Shown here: one piece after another, positions 52,150 through 60,767 of the stretch
How positions within the stretch are numbered: position 1 is the first letter of the stretch
Layout: every line of letters begins with the position of its first letter
Assembly: GCF_965198245.1 (NCBI RefSeq)
Contig: NZ_OZ240249.1
Location: 62,001 to 126,000 of the forward strand
Reading direction: 5' to 3'
Source of the DNA: Poriferisodalis sp965198245
Lineage (GTDB): Bacteria > Actinomycetota > Acidimicrobiia > Acidimicrobiales > Poriferisodalaceae
DNA length: 64,000 nt
Notes under the pieces: generated by a model
The model's database searches: none
The model's input: the letters and a program-made list of their open reading frames with translations, nothing else
Told to the model about the DNA's origin: nothing
Position numbers and translations under genes: made by a program

Positions 52150-52638
52150 GTGACCGAGACGCGCTTCGGAGCTCGCGGATCCATGGTGAGCGTGCATCTC
52201 GCCGATTGGGAGCGGCGACTCCTTGCCGAGATGGTGGGAGAGCTGCGCAGGAACTTGCTAGATCACACGCCAGCACGCGACGGCGGGGACGGCTTGGATC
52301 CCTCGCTCCGGCGCCTGTTCCCGCCGGCTTACCTGAGCGATCCCGATCGCGACGCCGACTACCAGCGCCTCATGCGCGACGAGCTACTGGCCGAGCGGCT
52401 TGATCACCTCGATCTGCTTGATGGCACGCTTGAAGCTGATCACCTCAACGACGCCCAGGTGACCGCCTGGATACAGGGTCTGAATGAGCTGCGCCTGGTC
52501 CTCGGCACCCAACTCAACATCTCCGAGGAAGATGACCCGACTGATGTCGACCCGCACGATCCCGGCCAGCGGCCGCGCCTGCGATACCACTACCTCGGCG
52601 GGCTGCTCGCCGAACTCATTGACGCCGCGCACCGCTAG
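52150..52638 (+). CDS. DUF2017 family protein
   Basis: A 162-residue protein with LADWERRLLAEMVGELRRNL, RRLFPPAYLSDPDRDADYQR and the end YHYLGGLLAELIDAA. These are hallmarks of an actinobacterial DUF2017 family regularly encoded next to clpS. Function unknown; a role in Clp proteolysis is inferred from the neighbourhood. GTG 52150 is the likely start. Confidence 0.85.
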   Translation: MTETRFGARGSMVSVHLADWERRLLAEMVGELRRNLLDHTPARDGGDGLDPSLRRLFPPAYLSDPDRDADYQRLMRDELLAERLDHLDLLDGTLEADHLNDAQVTAWIQGLNELRLVLGTQLNISEEDDPTDVDPHDPGQRPRLRYHYLGGLLAELIDAAHR

Positions 52639-52932
52639 CTCGACGCTGAACGATTCGCTACACCCAGCAAGCCGTGCGCAACCGCAGCTGTCCACTGGAC
52701 ATTGCCTCTTCGCCCAGATGCCCATGACTCCTACGCCCAAGTAGCTGGATTTCCTACATCGAACGTCCAGCAATCACTACGCCGGAGCAGCACCGTTGCT
52801 GTTCAAGTCGGGCGTGTCGAGTGCTCTCGTACCGATTGGGCCGCTGTTCGCACGCACGCAGATCAACGTTTTCAACTATTTTCAATTATTTCCATATGTC
52901 TACACACTGCCAGGTTGTGATAGGATTCAGAA
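52639..52932 (+). other. intergenic region with an AT-rich patch and promoter
   Basis: At 52867-52900 the sequence is unusually AT-rich, with repeated TTTTCAA motifs. A -10 box TAGGAT (52921-52926) lies six bases before ATG 52933. No gene is seen in the rest. Confidence 0.5.
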
Positions 52933-53181
52933 ATGGAGGCAGGCACCGTCACGCAGATCATCAGCACAGCGGTTGCAGTGCTTGCGATCGTGTGGAACCA
53001 GCAGCGAACGATCGGTGGTCTGCGCGGTGAAATGCACTCCGACATCTCCGAACTGTGCGCCGTTTCGATCGAGAACGGTCAACGTCTCGCACGCATCGTC
53101 GGCCTCGGCATGCCGGCCGAGGCGGCATCCGAGTCTGCTGGCGGGGGCACCAGCCACGTCTCGACGGAGCCCCGCAGCTAG
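52933..53181 (+). CDS. small single-pass membrane protein
   Basis: An 82-residue protein: a helix TQIISTAVAVLAIVWNQQRT, then RGEMHSDISELCAVSIENGQRLARI, a likely short coiled coil, and a Gly/Ser tail. This helix-plus-coil layout is common in small phage- or toxin-linked membrane proteins; no firm family. Leaderless start at ATG 52933. Confidence 0.6.
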   Translation: MEAGTVTQIISTAVAVLAIVWNQQRTIGGLRGEMHSDISELCAVSIENGQRLARIVGLGMPAEAASESAGGGTSHVSTEPRS

Positions 53182-53258
53182 CGAGCACCCGAGCCGGCCG
53201 GTCTTCGTAGCTCTTCAGCGTGGCCGTTTCTGATACGGCGCGTAGCCTGAGGTGCCCT

Positions 53259-53331
53259 GCCCCCATCGTCTAGCGGCCTAGGACACCGGCCTTTCACGCC
53301 GGCGGCACGGGTTCGAATCCCGTTGGGGGTG
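53259..53331 (+). tRNA. tRNA-Glu (anticodon TTC)
   Basis: A 73-base cloverleaf. Acceptor GCCCCCA pairs with TGGGGGT, the anticodon stem CCGGC/GCCGG carries loop CTTTCAC, and the T loop is TTCGAAT. CCA is not encoded. Confidence 0.95.
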
Positions 53332-53350
53332 CTGCGAATCCGCGACTCTC

Positions 53351-54718
53351 TCAGCCGCGCCCGGCCAGCGGGAGACGAAGTTCGACGGTGGCTCCAGAGC
53401 CTTCGGTGTTGATGACGGCAGCGGAGCCGTCGTGGATGCGAGCGACGTAGTCGACAATGGACAGCCCGAGGCCCGAACCGGGCTGCGAGCGGGCTTCGGG
53501 AGCCCGGTAGAAGCGTTCGAAGACCACCTCCCGCAGGGTGGGGTCGATTCCGGGACCGCGGTCGCGCACCTGAACGATCGCCTGTCCTTCGCGATGGGCA
53601 ACGCTGATCCCGATGGGCTCGCCTGGCGGTGACCACTTGAGGGCGTTGTCGACGAGGTTGCTGATGGCACGCTCCACCAACGCCACGTTGACCACCACCT
53701 CACACGACTCAAAGTCGGTCACGAAATCGACCTCGGCGCGACGACGGTGCCGTTCCACCACCGATGCCGCAATGTCGACAAGATCGACGGGCGTCGGCTC
53801 GCCTTGGGCCCGCTGATCAGTGGCCAACTCGACGAGTTCACCCACCAGCTCGGTGAGCTGATCCAGCTCCAACTGGACATCGTCAAGCATCCGGCGGCGC
53901 TCACTGGAATCGAGCACCGCGGCCGCCCCGTCGGAGTCCTCTGTGGCTTCGGCACGCGACAGCAGCTCGATGTTGGTACGGATGCTGGTGAGCGGCGTCC
54001 GAAGTTCGTGGCCGGCGTCGGTCACCAACCGCTGTTGTTGGGCGCGCGACAGGGCAAGTGCTTCGAGCATCGCGTTGAAGCTGCGCGCCAGCTCGCCCAG
54101 CTCGTCGTCACGCTCGGGCTCGATGGGCTGGTCGAGATCCTGGGTTTGTGCGACGTTCTGTGCCGCAGCCGTCAGTCGACGCACCGGGCCCATTGCGCGG
54201 CCAGCCACAAGGAAGCCCAGCAAACCCGCGAGAGCGACGCCAGCGATCGCCATTACTGCGAGCGCCTCACGCACTCCGTGGGCGTAGTGGTCGAACTCGC
54301 TCAGCGGCCGGGCGACCATGAGTGCTCCGCGTGGCCCGAGCGAGACCGTCAACACCCGGAGCCTCACCGTGTCGGTGGCGACATCGGCGGAATGAGTCGC
54401 CGCGTGGCCCGAGGCGACCTCAAGGTCGCCGGGCGAGACCGGAATCACGTCGTCAGAGATGTATCTCACCGTTCCCTTGGGACCGATCACCTGGACCAGC
54501 ACGTCATAGGGGACGTGCTTGCCAAACGCGCGAACACCGACGCTCTGGCGAAAGCGGCCGTCAGCAGTCACTAGGACGTGCGCACGTTCCTCGAGCTGCT
54601 CGTCAATCGCCGAGCGGGCCTCGCTGCGCGCGATCCACAACATGACCCCCAACACCGCCAACACTGCAACCGCTACCGAAGCGGCCACCAGCAGACCCAG
54701 ACGTGTTCGAAAGCTCAC
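53351..54718 (-). CDS. sensor histidine kinase, MprB-like
   Basis: A 455-residue kinase: helix 1 (about 7-28), an extracytoplasmic sensor (~120 residues), helix 2 (about 152-172), HAMP, the phosphorylated His in HELRTPLTSIRTNIELL, N box NLVDNALKWS, DRGPGID and GSGLGLSI. ATG 54718 overlaps the response regulator stop by four bases (ATGA). Relatives sense envelope stress. The signal here is unknown. Confidence 0.92.
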   Translation of the reverse strand: MSFRTRLGLLVAASVAVAVLAVLGVMLWIARSEARSAIDEQLEERAHVLVTADGRFRQSVGVRAFGKHVPYDVLVQVIGPKGTVRYISDDVIPVSPGDLEVASGHAATHSADVATDTVRLRVLTVSLGPRGALMVARPLSEFDHYAHGVREALAVMAIAGVALAGLLGFLVAGRAMGPVRRLTAAAQNVAQTQDLDQPIEPERDDELGELARSFNAMLEALALSRAQQQRLVTDAGHELRTPLTSIRTNIELLSRAEATEDSDGAAAVLDSSERRRMLDDVQLELDQLTELVGELVELATDQRAQGEPTPVDLVDIAASVVERHRRRAEVDFVTDFESCEVVVNVALVERAISNLVDNALKWSPPGEPIGISVAHREGQAIVQVRDRGPGIDPTLREVVFERFYRAPEARSQPGSGLGLSIVDYVARIHDGSAAVINTEGSGATVELRLPLAGRG

Positions 54719-55470
54719 GAGTTCCTCAGGACGTATCCCACGCCGCGCACCGTGCGAATGGGTCCGCGCCCATCAGTGCCAGTGTTCGCTGCTGCCAGCT
54801 TGCGGCGCAGGTAGCCGACGTACACCTCCAGCGAGTTCGAGGCGAGTGAGGTGTCGTAACCCCACACCGTGTCGTAAATCTCGTCACGCGTCAGGACGCG
54901 ACCCGGGTTGCGCAGGAACAGTTCCAGCAGCCGATGCTCGGTGTGCGTCAGTGTCACCGGCTCGCCGGCACACGTCACCTCGTAGCTGGCCGTGTCCATG
55001 ACGATGTCGCCACAGGCCAGCCGCTCATCGTCTCCAGAGGCCTCGGTGGCAGTACCCCGGCGCAGCAGCGCCCGCAGCCGTGCCAGGAGCTCGTCGAGCG
55101 CGAACGGCTTGGCCAGGTAGTCGTCGGCTCCGGCATCGAGTCCTTCCACCCGGTCGACGGTCGAGCCCCGGGCCGTCAGCAGCAGGATCGGCAACCGGCT
55201 CCCAGCAGCACGCAAGCGGCGGCACAGCTCGAAGCCGCCCAGGTTCGGCATGGTGGCATCGAGCACCATCACGTCAGCTCTGCCGGCCAACGCTTCTCCC
55301 TCGAGGCCATCGCGACCCTCGAGCACCGAATAGCCCTCGATCTGCAGGGCGCGACGCAATGCCGCGCGGATCCGCTGATCGTCGTCGACGACGGCTGCCG
55401 CGGGACCGTTGCCGCCCGGCCGGTCGGGGTCCACAGCCTCATTCTGGAATCCAGACGGTGAGAATCCCAT
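54715..55470 (-). CDS. OmpR-family response regulator, MprA-like
   Basis: A 251-residue regulator. The receiver has VVDDDQRIR, phospho-Asp in VMVLDATMPN, the Thr in LLTARG and the Lys in AKPFALDELLARL. The winged helix has TEHRLLELFLRNPGRVLTRD and VYVGYLRRKL. It begins with ~25 extra residues before the receiver. Coupled to the kinase gene that follows. Confidence 0.93.
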   Translation of the reverse strand: MGFSPSGFQNEAVDPDRPGGNGPAAAVVDDDQRIRAALRRALQIEGYSVLEGRDGLEGEALAGRADVMVLDATMPNLGGFELCRRLRAAGSRLPILLLTARGSTVDRVEGLDAGADDYLAKPFALDELLARLRALLRRGTATEASGDDERLACGDIVMDTASYEVTCAGEPVTLTHTEHRLLELFLRNPGRVLTRDEIYDTVWGYDTSLASNSLEVYVGYLRRKLAAANTGTDGRGPIRTVRGVGYVLRNS

Positions 55471-55501
55471 GAGAATGCCGCCGGGCCCTGGCGATGGCCG
55501 C

Positions 55502-56059
55502 CTATCCGGCGGCGGAGTTGCGGCGACGCAGGTGACCGATGGTGAGCACTGAGCAGGCGTCGCGCTCGATCTCGTAGCTCAGCGCCCGAACAGCATCTGC
55601 GATGTCCCACCAGGCCACCTCGTCCACCTCGCCGGGATCGCCCTTCAGCCGTTTCGGCATCTTCGCCGGTGTCATTGCGTAGAACAGCACCACCTTCGGC
55701 ACCTGATCGCCAATCAGATAGCTGACCGGATATGGCGCCGAGGTGATCACGCAGCGCACTCCGGTTTCCTCACGGACTTCTCGCAGCGCCGCCTCGGCCC
55801 AGGTCTCGCCGCGCTTGAGGTGGCCCTTGGGCAGCGACCAGTCGTCGTAGCGAGGACGGTGCACCACCAGCACCGAGCCCTCGTGGCACACAACGCCACC
55901 GGCTGCCCGGTCCATGGGAGCGTTGGAATAGCGACCCCACTCGACGTGACGGCGGCGAGGCTTTGCCGACGCCTCGGAGGGGATGTTCTTCTGGTCCTTC
56001 CTTGCGGACCCCTTCTTCGAAGACCCCTTCTGCGAACACGCAGCCCTGTCCTGTGCCAC
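55502..56059 (-). CDS. Nudix hydrolase
   Basis: A 185-residue protein with a Lys/Ser-rich N-terminus (about 45 residues) and a Nudix domain with the box GHLKRGETWAEAALREVREETG-type pattern (about 98-119), preceded by DDWSLPK. Similar MutT-like enzymes hydrolyse nucleotide pyrophosphates such as diadenosine polyphosphates. GTG 56059 start. Substrate unknown. Confidence 0.88.
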   Translation of the reverse strand: MAQDRAACSQKGSSKKGSARKDQKNIPSEASAKPRRRHVEWGRYSNAPMDRAAGGVVCHEGSVLVVHRPRYDDWSLPKGHLKRGETWAEAALREVREETGVRCVITSAPYPVSYLIGDQVPKVVLFYAMTPAKMPKRLKGDPGEVDEVAWWDIADAVRALSYEIERDACSVLTIGHLRRRNSAAG

Positions 56060-56133
56060 GGTTCGTGTCTAGCGTGTCTGCGCCACCCGCGGCGTGCTTG
56101 TCGGGCCAACAGAACTCACTACGAGGATTCATC

Positions 56134-57219
56134 ATGGACTTGGGGATTTGCATCGCATCGCGCATCGGCGACCTGGAGTACGTCACGCGCGCTGAAGAGC
56201 TCGGCTACACCCATGCCTGGTTCGCCGACAGCCACATGCTGTGGTCGGACTGCTACGCCACGCTGGCACTCGCGGCCGAGCGGACCAGCACGATGCAGCT
56301 CGGCACCGGTGTATCGGTCTCCGGCACTCGTCCCGCACCTGTGACGGCCGCTTCGATCGCCACCATCAACGCGCTGGCTCCGGGCCGGACGTTCCTGGGC
56401 ATCGGCACGGGCAACACAGCGATGCGGATCATGGGGCACAAACCGCAGCGCATCGCCGAGTTCGACCGGTATCTCGCGGCGCTGCGGCCGCTGCTGCGCG
56501 GCGAGGAGGCCATTCACCACTTCGGCGGCACCGCCGAGCCGATCCGCCACCTCATGCCCGACGCAGGATTCGTCAACTTCGACGACCCGATCCCGCTGTA
56601 CATCTCGGGATTCGGGCCCCGTTCGCTGGGTCTCGCGGGCCAGTATGGTGACGGCGCAGTCCTGTCGGTGCCGCCCGACGGATCAGCCACCGCACGCGTG
56701 TGGGAACACATCGAAGCCGGCGCCGCCGAGGCGGGCCGCACGATTGACCGCAGCGACTACCTGATGTGCTCGCTCACCACCATCGTGGTGCTGGACGACG
56801 GCGAGACGCTGGCCAGCCAGCGCGAGCGTGTGTACCACGAGGCCGGAGCGTTCGCGATGGCCTCGGTGCATTACTCCTACGACCAGTACCGCCAATACGG
56901 GCGTGCTCCCGGCGCCCGGCTGGAAGCCATCTGGGACGAGTACTGCGCGATGCTCGACGACACCGACCCCGAACGCATCCACCAGCGGATCCACGCCGGC
57001 CACAACTGCTGGGTGCTGCAGGAGGAAACTCAGTTCCTGACCGACGAGTTCATCGACGCCACCTGCATCGTTGGCACTGCGGAGGTGGTTACCGAGCGCC
57101 TGATGGACCTGGGCGAGCGCGGGCTCGACCAGATCATGATCCTGCCGAACTTCGACCCCCGCTACGAAGTACTCGAACGCGTCGGCCGCGAGATCCTCCC
57201 CCAACTGCAATCCAACTAG
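56134..57219 (+). CDS. LLM-class flavin-dependent oxidoreductase
   Basis: A 361-residue TIM-barrel protein of the luciferase/F420-dependent family: RAEELGYTHAWFADSHML, LGTGVSV, FLGIGTGNTAMR and LYISGFGPRSLGLAGQYGDG. In actinobacteria many members use F420. Substrate unknown. ATG 56134 has GAGG nine bases upstream. Divergent from the Nudix gene. Confidence 0.85.
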   Translation: MDLGICIASRIGDLEYVTRAEELGYTHAWFADSHMLWSDCYATLALAAERTSTMQLGTGVSVSGTRPAPVTAASIATINALAPGRTFLGIGTGNTAMRIMGHKPQRIAEFDRYLAALRPLLRGEEAIHHFGGTAEPIRHLMPDAGFVNFDDPIPLYISGFGPRSLGLAGQYGDGAVLSVPPDGSATARVWEHIEAGAAEAGRTIDRSDYLMCSLTTIVVLDDGETLASQRERVYHEAGAFAMASVHYSYDQYRQYGRAPGARLEAIWDEYCAMLDDTDPERIHQRIHAGHNCWVLQEETQFLTDEFIDATCIVGTAEVVTERLMDLGERGLDQIMILPNFDPRYEVLERVGREILPQLQSN

Positions 57220-57292
57220 CACGACGACGCGCGCCGGCAGCTCGGTAGCCTTGTGCGCTGCTGTCAAGCCCACCCGCCTGGAGATGCTGGGA

Positions 57293-57529
57293 ATGAGCAA
57301 CATCTGCCAAGTCACCGGTCGTCGGCCGCATTCGGGCTTCAACGTGTCCCACTCGCACCGTCGCACGAAGCGCTGGTTCAAGCCGAACATTCAGCGGAAG
57401 CGTTTCTGGGTGCCCAACGAGCACCGCTGGGTGACGTTGACGGTCAGCGCCAAGGGCATCAAGACCATCAACAAGCGCGGCATCGAGTCGGTGGTTGCTG
57501 ATCTGCGCCGGCGCGGGGAGAAGATCTGA
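57293..57529 (+). CDS. rpmB: 50S ribosomal protein L28
   Basis: A 78-residue L28 with MSNICQVTGRRPHSGFNVSH and TKRWFKPNIQRKRFWVP. It keeps only Cys5 and so lacks a four-cysteine zinc site. Its stop overlaps the start of rpmG (TGATG). ATG 57293 follows a GGAG-type region. Confidence 0.95.
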   Translation: MSNICQVTGRRPHSGFNVSHSHRRTKRWFKPNIQRKRFWVPNEHRWVTLTVSAKGIKTINKRGIESVVADLRRRGEKI

Positions 57530-57693
57530 TGCCTAAGAGCGACAAGCGGCCGGTCATCCGGCTGAAGTCCACCGAGGGCACCGGCTACACGTATACGACG
57601 CGCAAGAACAAGACGAACACCCGCGACCGCATCGAGTTGCGCAAGTACGACCCAGTGCTTCGTCGCCACGTCATCTTCAGAGAAGAACGCTGA
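57529..57693 (+). CDS. rpmG: 50S ribosomal protein L33, cysteine-free form
   Basis: A 54-residue L33: MPKSDKRPVIRLKSTEGTGY, TRKNKTNTRDRIELRKYDP and the end HVIFREER. The two CxxC pairs of zinc-binding L33 are absent, so this is the C-minus form. Too short for default gene calls. Translated together with rpmB. Confidence 0.95.
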   Translation: MPKSDKRPVIRLKSTEGTGYTYTTRKNKTNTRDRIELRKYDPVLRRHVIFREER

Positions 57694-57751
57694 GCGGCGC
57701 CGGAGATTTCTGATTACGCGCATCGTCATGCGATGCGCCGACCGGCCTCGA

Positions 57752-59008
57752 ATGACACAAGCGCGGCCGGCGCGCCTGAGCCTGCGGGCAGCGCGGCGCC
57801 TCGCCATTGGCGCCCAGGGGTTGGCGGCACCGCTGCCAGCCGGCCGTGGAGATGTCCGGCACCTGCGCACGGCCATGAATCGCATGGGTCTGCTGCAGAT
57901 CGACGCCGTCAGCGTGCTGGCACGCTCACACCTGCTGGTGTTGCGGGCCCGGCTCGGCGGCACACACGACAGCGTGCTGCGACTGCTGGAACGCGCCGCG
58001 TACACCCGCCGCGCGGACCAACGCAGCTTGACCGAGTACTGGAGCCATGAGGCATCGTTCGTTCAGGTGAGCGACTGGCCGCTGTATCGCTGGCGCATGC
58101 AGCGCGGCGAGCGAGGCGAGATGTGGAGCGGCTATGCGCGCTTCGGGCGCGATGAACCACGCCGCATCGAGGAGGCATTGGCATGGTTGGCCGACAATGG
58201 ACCAGCATCATCGGCGGAACTGGACGCAGCGCTGGGCTGGGGGCCCGGTGTGCGGGGGCCATGGGGCACACGCAGCAACGGAAAGATAGCGCTGGCATGG
58301 CTCTTCTGGTGCGGTCATGTGGGCGTCGCGGAGCGGGTCGGCTTTACTCGCCGCTACGACATGATCGAACGTGTGCTGCCCGACGATGTGCTGGCACGCG
58401 AGATTGATGAGCCGGACGCTCACCGAGCGTTGCTGTGCCAAGCCGCCAGCTGCCTCGGCATTGCCACTGCAGACGATCTGATCGACTATCACCGGCTGCC
58501 GAAGCGCATTGCGCGGATGCGCATTCGCGAATTAGTCGAAGAGGGCACCCTGCTCGAAGCGACAGTCGAAAGCTGGGACCGTCCTGGCTATGTGCCTGCC
58601 GCGCTGAAGCGTGGCCGCAGGCGGTCCCGGTCGGTGCTGCTCAGTCCGTTCGATCCCCTGGTGTGGTACCGCCCGCGTGCTGACCGCCTCTTCGGGTTCC
58701 ATTACCGGATCGAGATCTACACACCCAAGGCGAAGCGTCAGTACGGCTATTTCGTACTGCCGTTCCTGCACGACGACGCGCTGGTGGCACGTCTCGATGT
58801 CCGTTTCGATCGACAGCGCAACATGCTGGAAGTACCCGCTTCCTGGGCAGAACCAGGGTCGTGGCCCAGCGACGGGGAAGCTGAGACAGACGCTCTCCAG
58901 GCGTTGGCAGCCGAACTGCGTGCCCTGTCCGAGTGGTGCGGCGGCGAGGGAGTGTCGGTGTCATCGCGCGGTGATCTCGCCGGCCGTCTGCGTAAGACGA
59001 TGGCGTAG
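57752..59008 (+). CDS. AlkZ/YcaQ-like DNA glycosylase (winged-helix, QxD motif)
   Basis: A 418-residue protein of the HTH_42/YcaQ family. RMGLLQIDAVSVLARSHLLV holds the Gln-x-Asp catalytic motif (QID) known from AlkZ-like glycosylases that excise bulky alkyl or crosslinked bases. Further family features are YWSHEASF, the LLSPFDPLVWYR beta motif and FGFHYRIEIYTPKAKRQYGYFVLP. ATG 57752 is chosen; ATG 57728 would add eight residues. Confidence 0.85.
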   Translation: MTQARPARLSLRAARRLAIGAQGLAAPLPAGRGDVRHLRTAMNRMGLLQIDAVSVLARSHLLVLRARLGGTHDSVLRLLERAAYTRRADQRSLTEYWSHEASFVQVSDWPLYRWRMQRGERGEMWSGYARFGRDEPRRIEEALAWLADNGPASSAELDAALGWGPGVRGPWGTRSNGKIALAWLFWCGHVGVAERVGFTRRYDMIERVLPDDVLAREIDEPDAHRALLCQAASCLGIATADDLIDYHRLPKRIARMRIRELVEEGTLLEATVESWDRPGYVPAALKRGRRRSRSVLLSPFDPLVWYRPRADRLFGFHYRIEIYTPKAKRQYGYFVLPFLHDDALVARLDVRFDRQRNMLEVPASWAEPGSWPSDGEAETDALQALAAELRALSEWCGGEGVSVSSRGDLAGRLRKTMA

Positions 59009-59066
59009 GGTGCCCAAACTGAACTATGGCAATTTCTCGTCTGAGCGGCAAAAGGCGGTCCAAGAC

Positions 59067-59792
59067 ATGAACAGCGCGTCCGCTGACTCACGTGTCGCCA
59101 GCGTTGAGAGTCAAGCCTCACTCGAGACATCAGTGCGCGCCGGATACGTGTATGTCGCGACCAACCCTGCCATGCCCGGCATTGTCAAGATCGGCAGCAC
59201 AACTCAGGATGATCCGCAGAGTCGCATCAGTTCGCTGTTCAACACGAGCGTGCCGGTGCCGTTCGAGATGGAGTACGCCGCTTCTGTGAGCGACGATCCC
59301 GTGGCTGTGGAGCAGGCACTCCACCAAGCGTTCAGTCCTCAGCGCGTGCATCCGAAGCGAGAGTTTTTTGAGATTGCTCCTGAGCAGCCCATCGCCATCC
59401 TGCGACTCATTAGCGCTATGGATATCACCGAGGACGTGCGTGCCGAGGTGGATGCCGAACAGTCTCCGGCCGATAGACGATCGCGCGAACGGCTTCGGCG
59501 TCCTCGACTCGATTTCGTTGAACTCGGCTTCACTCCGGGGGCGCGCCTCGTCTACGAAAACGATGCAGGCGTCATAGTGGAGGTCGCCGATCAGCGGCAA
59601 GTGCGGTTGCTGCACCTATCAGATGGCGACTACGAGGGCCTGCACGTGGGTGATGACTTGTTCCACCTATCGCCGTTGACGTCCGCTCTGCTCGGATTGG
59701 ATCGAAACGTTGCCCCGAGTCGCTATTGGCGCTCTGAGGACGGACGACTGCTCAACGACATCTATAACGAAGTGTATGGCCCGGCGACGTGA
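59067..59792 (+). CDS. GIY-YIG (T5orf172-type) protein with RAMA-like C-terminal domain
   Basis: A 241-residue protein. The N-terminal domain GYVYVATNPAMPGIVKIGST with RISSLFNTSVPVPF and an EQALHQAF helix is a T5orf172/MUG113-like GIY-YIG nuclease. The C-terminal part (ELGFTPGARLVYENDAGVIV to YWRSEDGRLLNDIYNEVYG) resembles the RAMA domain linked to restriction-modification. A GTG at 59010, one base after the preceding stop, is an alternative start. Convergent with the restriction endonuclease. Confidence 0.8.
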   Translation: MNSASADSRVASVESQASLETSVRAGYVYVATNPAMPGIVKIGSTTQDDPQSRISSLFNTSVPVPFEMEYAASVSDDPVAVEQALHQAFSPQRVHPKREFFEIAPEQPIAILRLISAMDITEDVRAEVDAEQSPADRRSRERLRRPRLDFVELGFTPGARLVYENDAGVIVEVADQRQVRLLHLSDGDYEGLHVGDDLFHLSPLTSALLGLDRNVAPSRYWRSEDGRLLNDIYNEVYGPAT

Positions 59793-59837
59793 GTTGCCCA
59801 GTGACTTCACAACGTGGAGCGCGCCTCGTCTGAAGAC

Positions 59838-60767
59838 TCAGTCGGTGCTTAGCAGCACCGCCAAGCGTCGAAGGGTGGCTACGACCTCCTCGGCGCGTGC
59901 TGCGCTGCCGCCGGCGAGCATTTCAGCAGCCTCGGTGCTCAAGAGAGACCACACCGTCTCTGGATCGCTGTCGTCGGTGTGTTTTCGCAGGAACGCTGTC
60001 CAATCTCGAGCCGGAATCCCCGCCAAGGGCTGCCGAATTGCGTCGTCAATCCAATCGTCCATGATGCCGATGCGCGCGATCCTGCCGAAGTTGTGGCCGC
60101 TGTCGGACACCGGCTCGTCAACCGTGTGATCACGGCCGCTATAGGGCACGACTCCAGTAGGCATCCGAATTGTCGTATCGCTGCGCGCCCTTCGAATGTG
60201 CTGCCACCAGTGGTTGCGATACTCCGCGGCATAACGAGCCGACCAGATGCCGGGCGCCAGGACGCGAGGCTTGCCCGACACCACATTCGATAGGCACCAC
60301 GGCACCACAGCGAGAAGATCCCATTCGCTGCACGCCATCGGCGTGACGGTGTATCGAAAACTCGGCACGGCCTCCTTCGCGAGCAGGTACCAGCCCTTCA
60401 GCTCGATTCCCATCGCCACGTCGTCGATGCCCTCAGTACTGCGGCGACGCAAGAGGACATCGGGGAACGTTTGCGCCTGCCGGACGAATTCATGCAGCGG
60501 CCACTCGCCCTCAGGATCCCAGACCTCGCGCATTCGATTCAGCGCCTCCACGACCTGCACCTCGATGGTCGCGCCGAGAACTGTGTTCAACGCAAACAGA
60601 TCAGTCGCATCGAGGCCCTCCATGATCGTCGGCGACTGGAAGTGAATTGGCAATGCGGTGAGCGCATCCCGAACCCCGTTGGCGAGAGACGTAATTCGAT
60701 GGTCGGGATCCGGCTCAGGCGGGGTCGGTTCGTCCATGCGCGGGGCACGGGCGTCGCTGGGCATCAC
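59838..60767 (-). CDS. probable type II restriction endonuclease
   Basis: A 309-residue protein with a PD-(D/E)XK-like core: ATIEVQVVEALNRMREVW, TFPDVLLRR, then MGIELKGWYLL (D..E.K) and AVVPWCLSNVV. It directly follows the methyltransferase gene (GTG/ATG start within that stop), the standard arrangement for a restriction-modification pair. Recognition sequence unknown. Confidence 0.75.
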   Translation of the reverse strand: MMPSDARAPRMDEPTPPEPDPDHRITSLANGVRDALTALPIHFQSPTIMEGLDATDLFALNTVLGATIEVQVVEALNRMREVWDPEGEWPLHEFVRQAQTFPDVLLRRRSTEGIDDVAMGIELKGWYLLAKEAVPSFRYTVTPMACSEWDLLAVVPWCLSNVVSGKPRVLAPGIWSARYAAEYRNHWWQHIRRARSDTTIRMPTGVVPYSGRDHTVDEPVSDSGHNFGRIARIGIMDDWIDDAIRQPLAGIPARDWTAFLRKHTDDSDPETVWSLLSTEAAEMLAGGSAARAEEVVATLRRLAVLLSTD

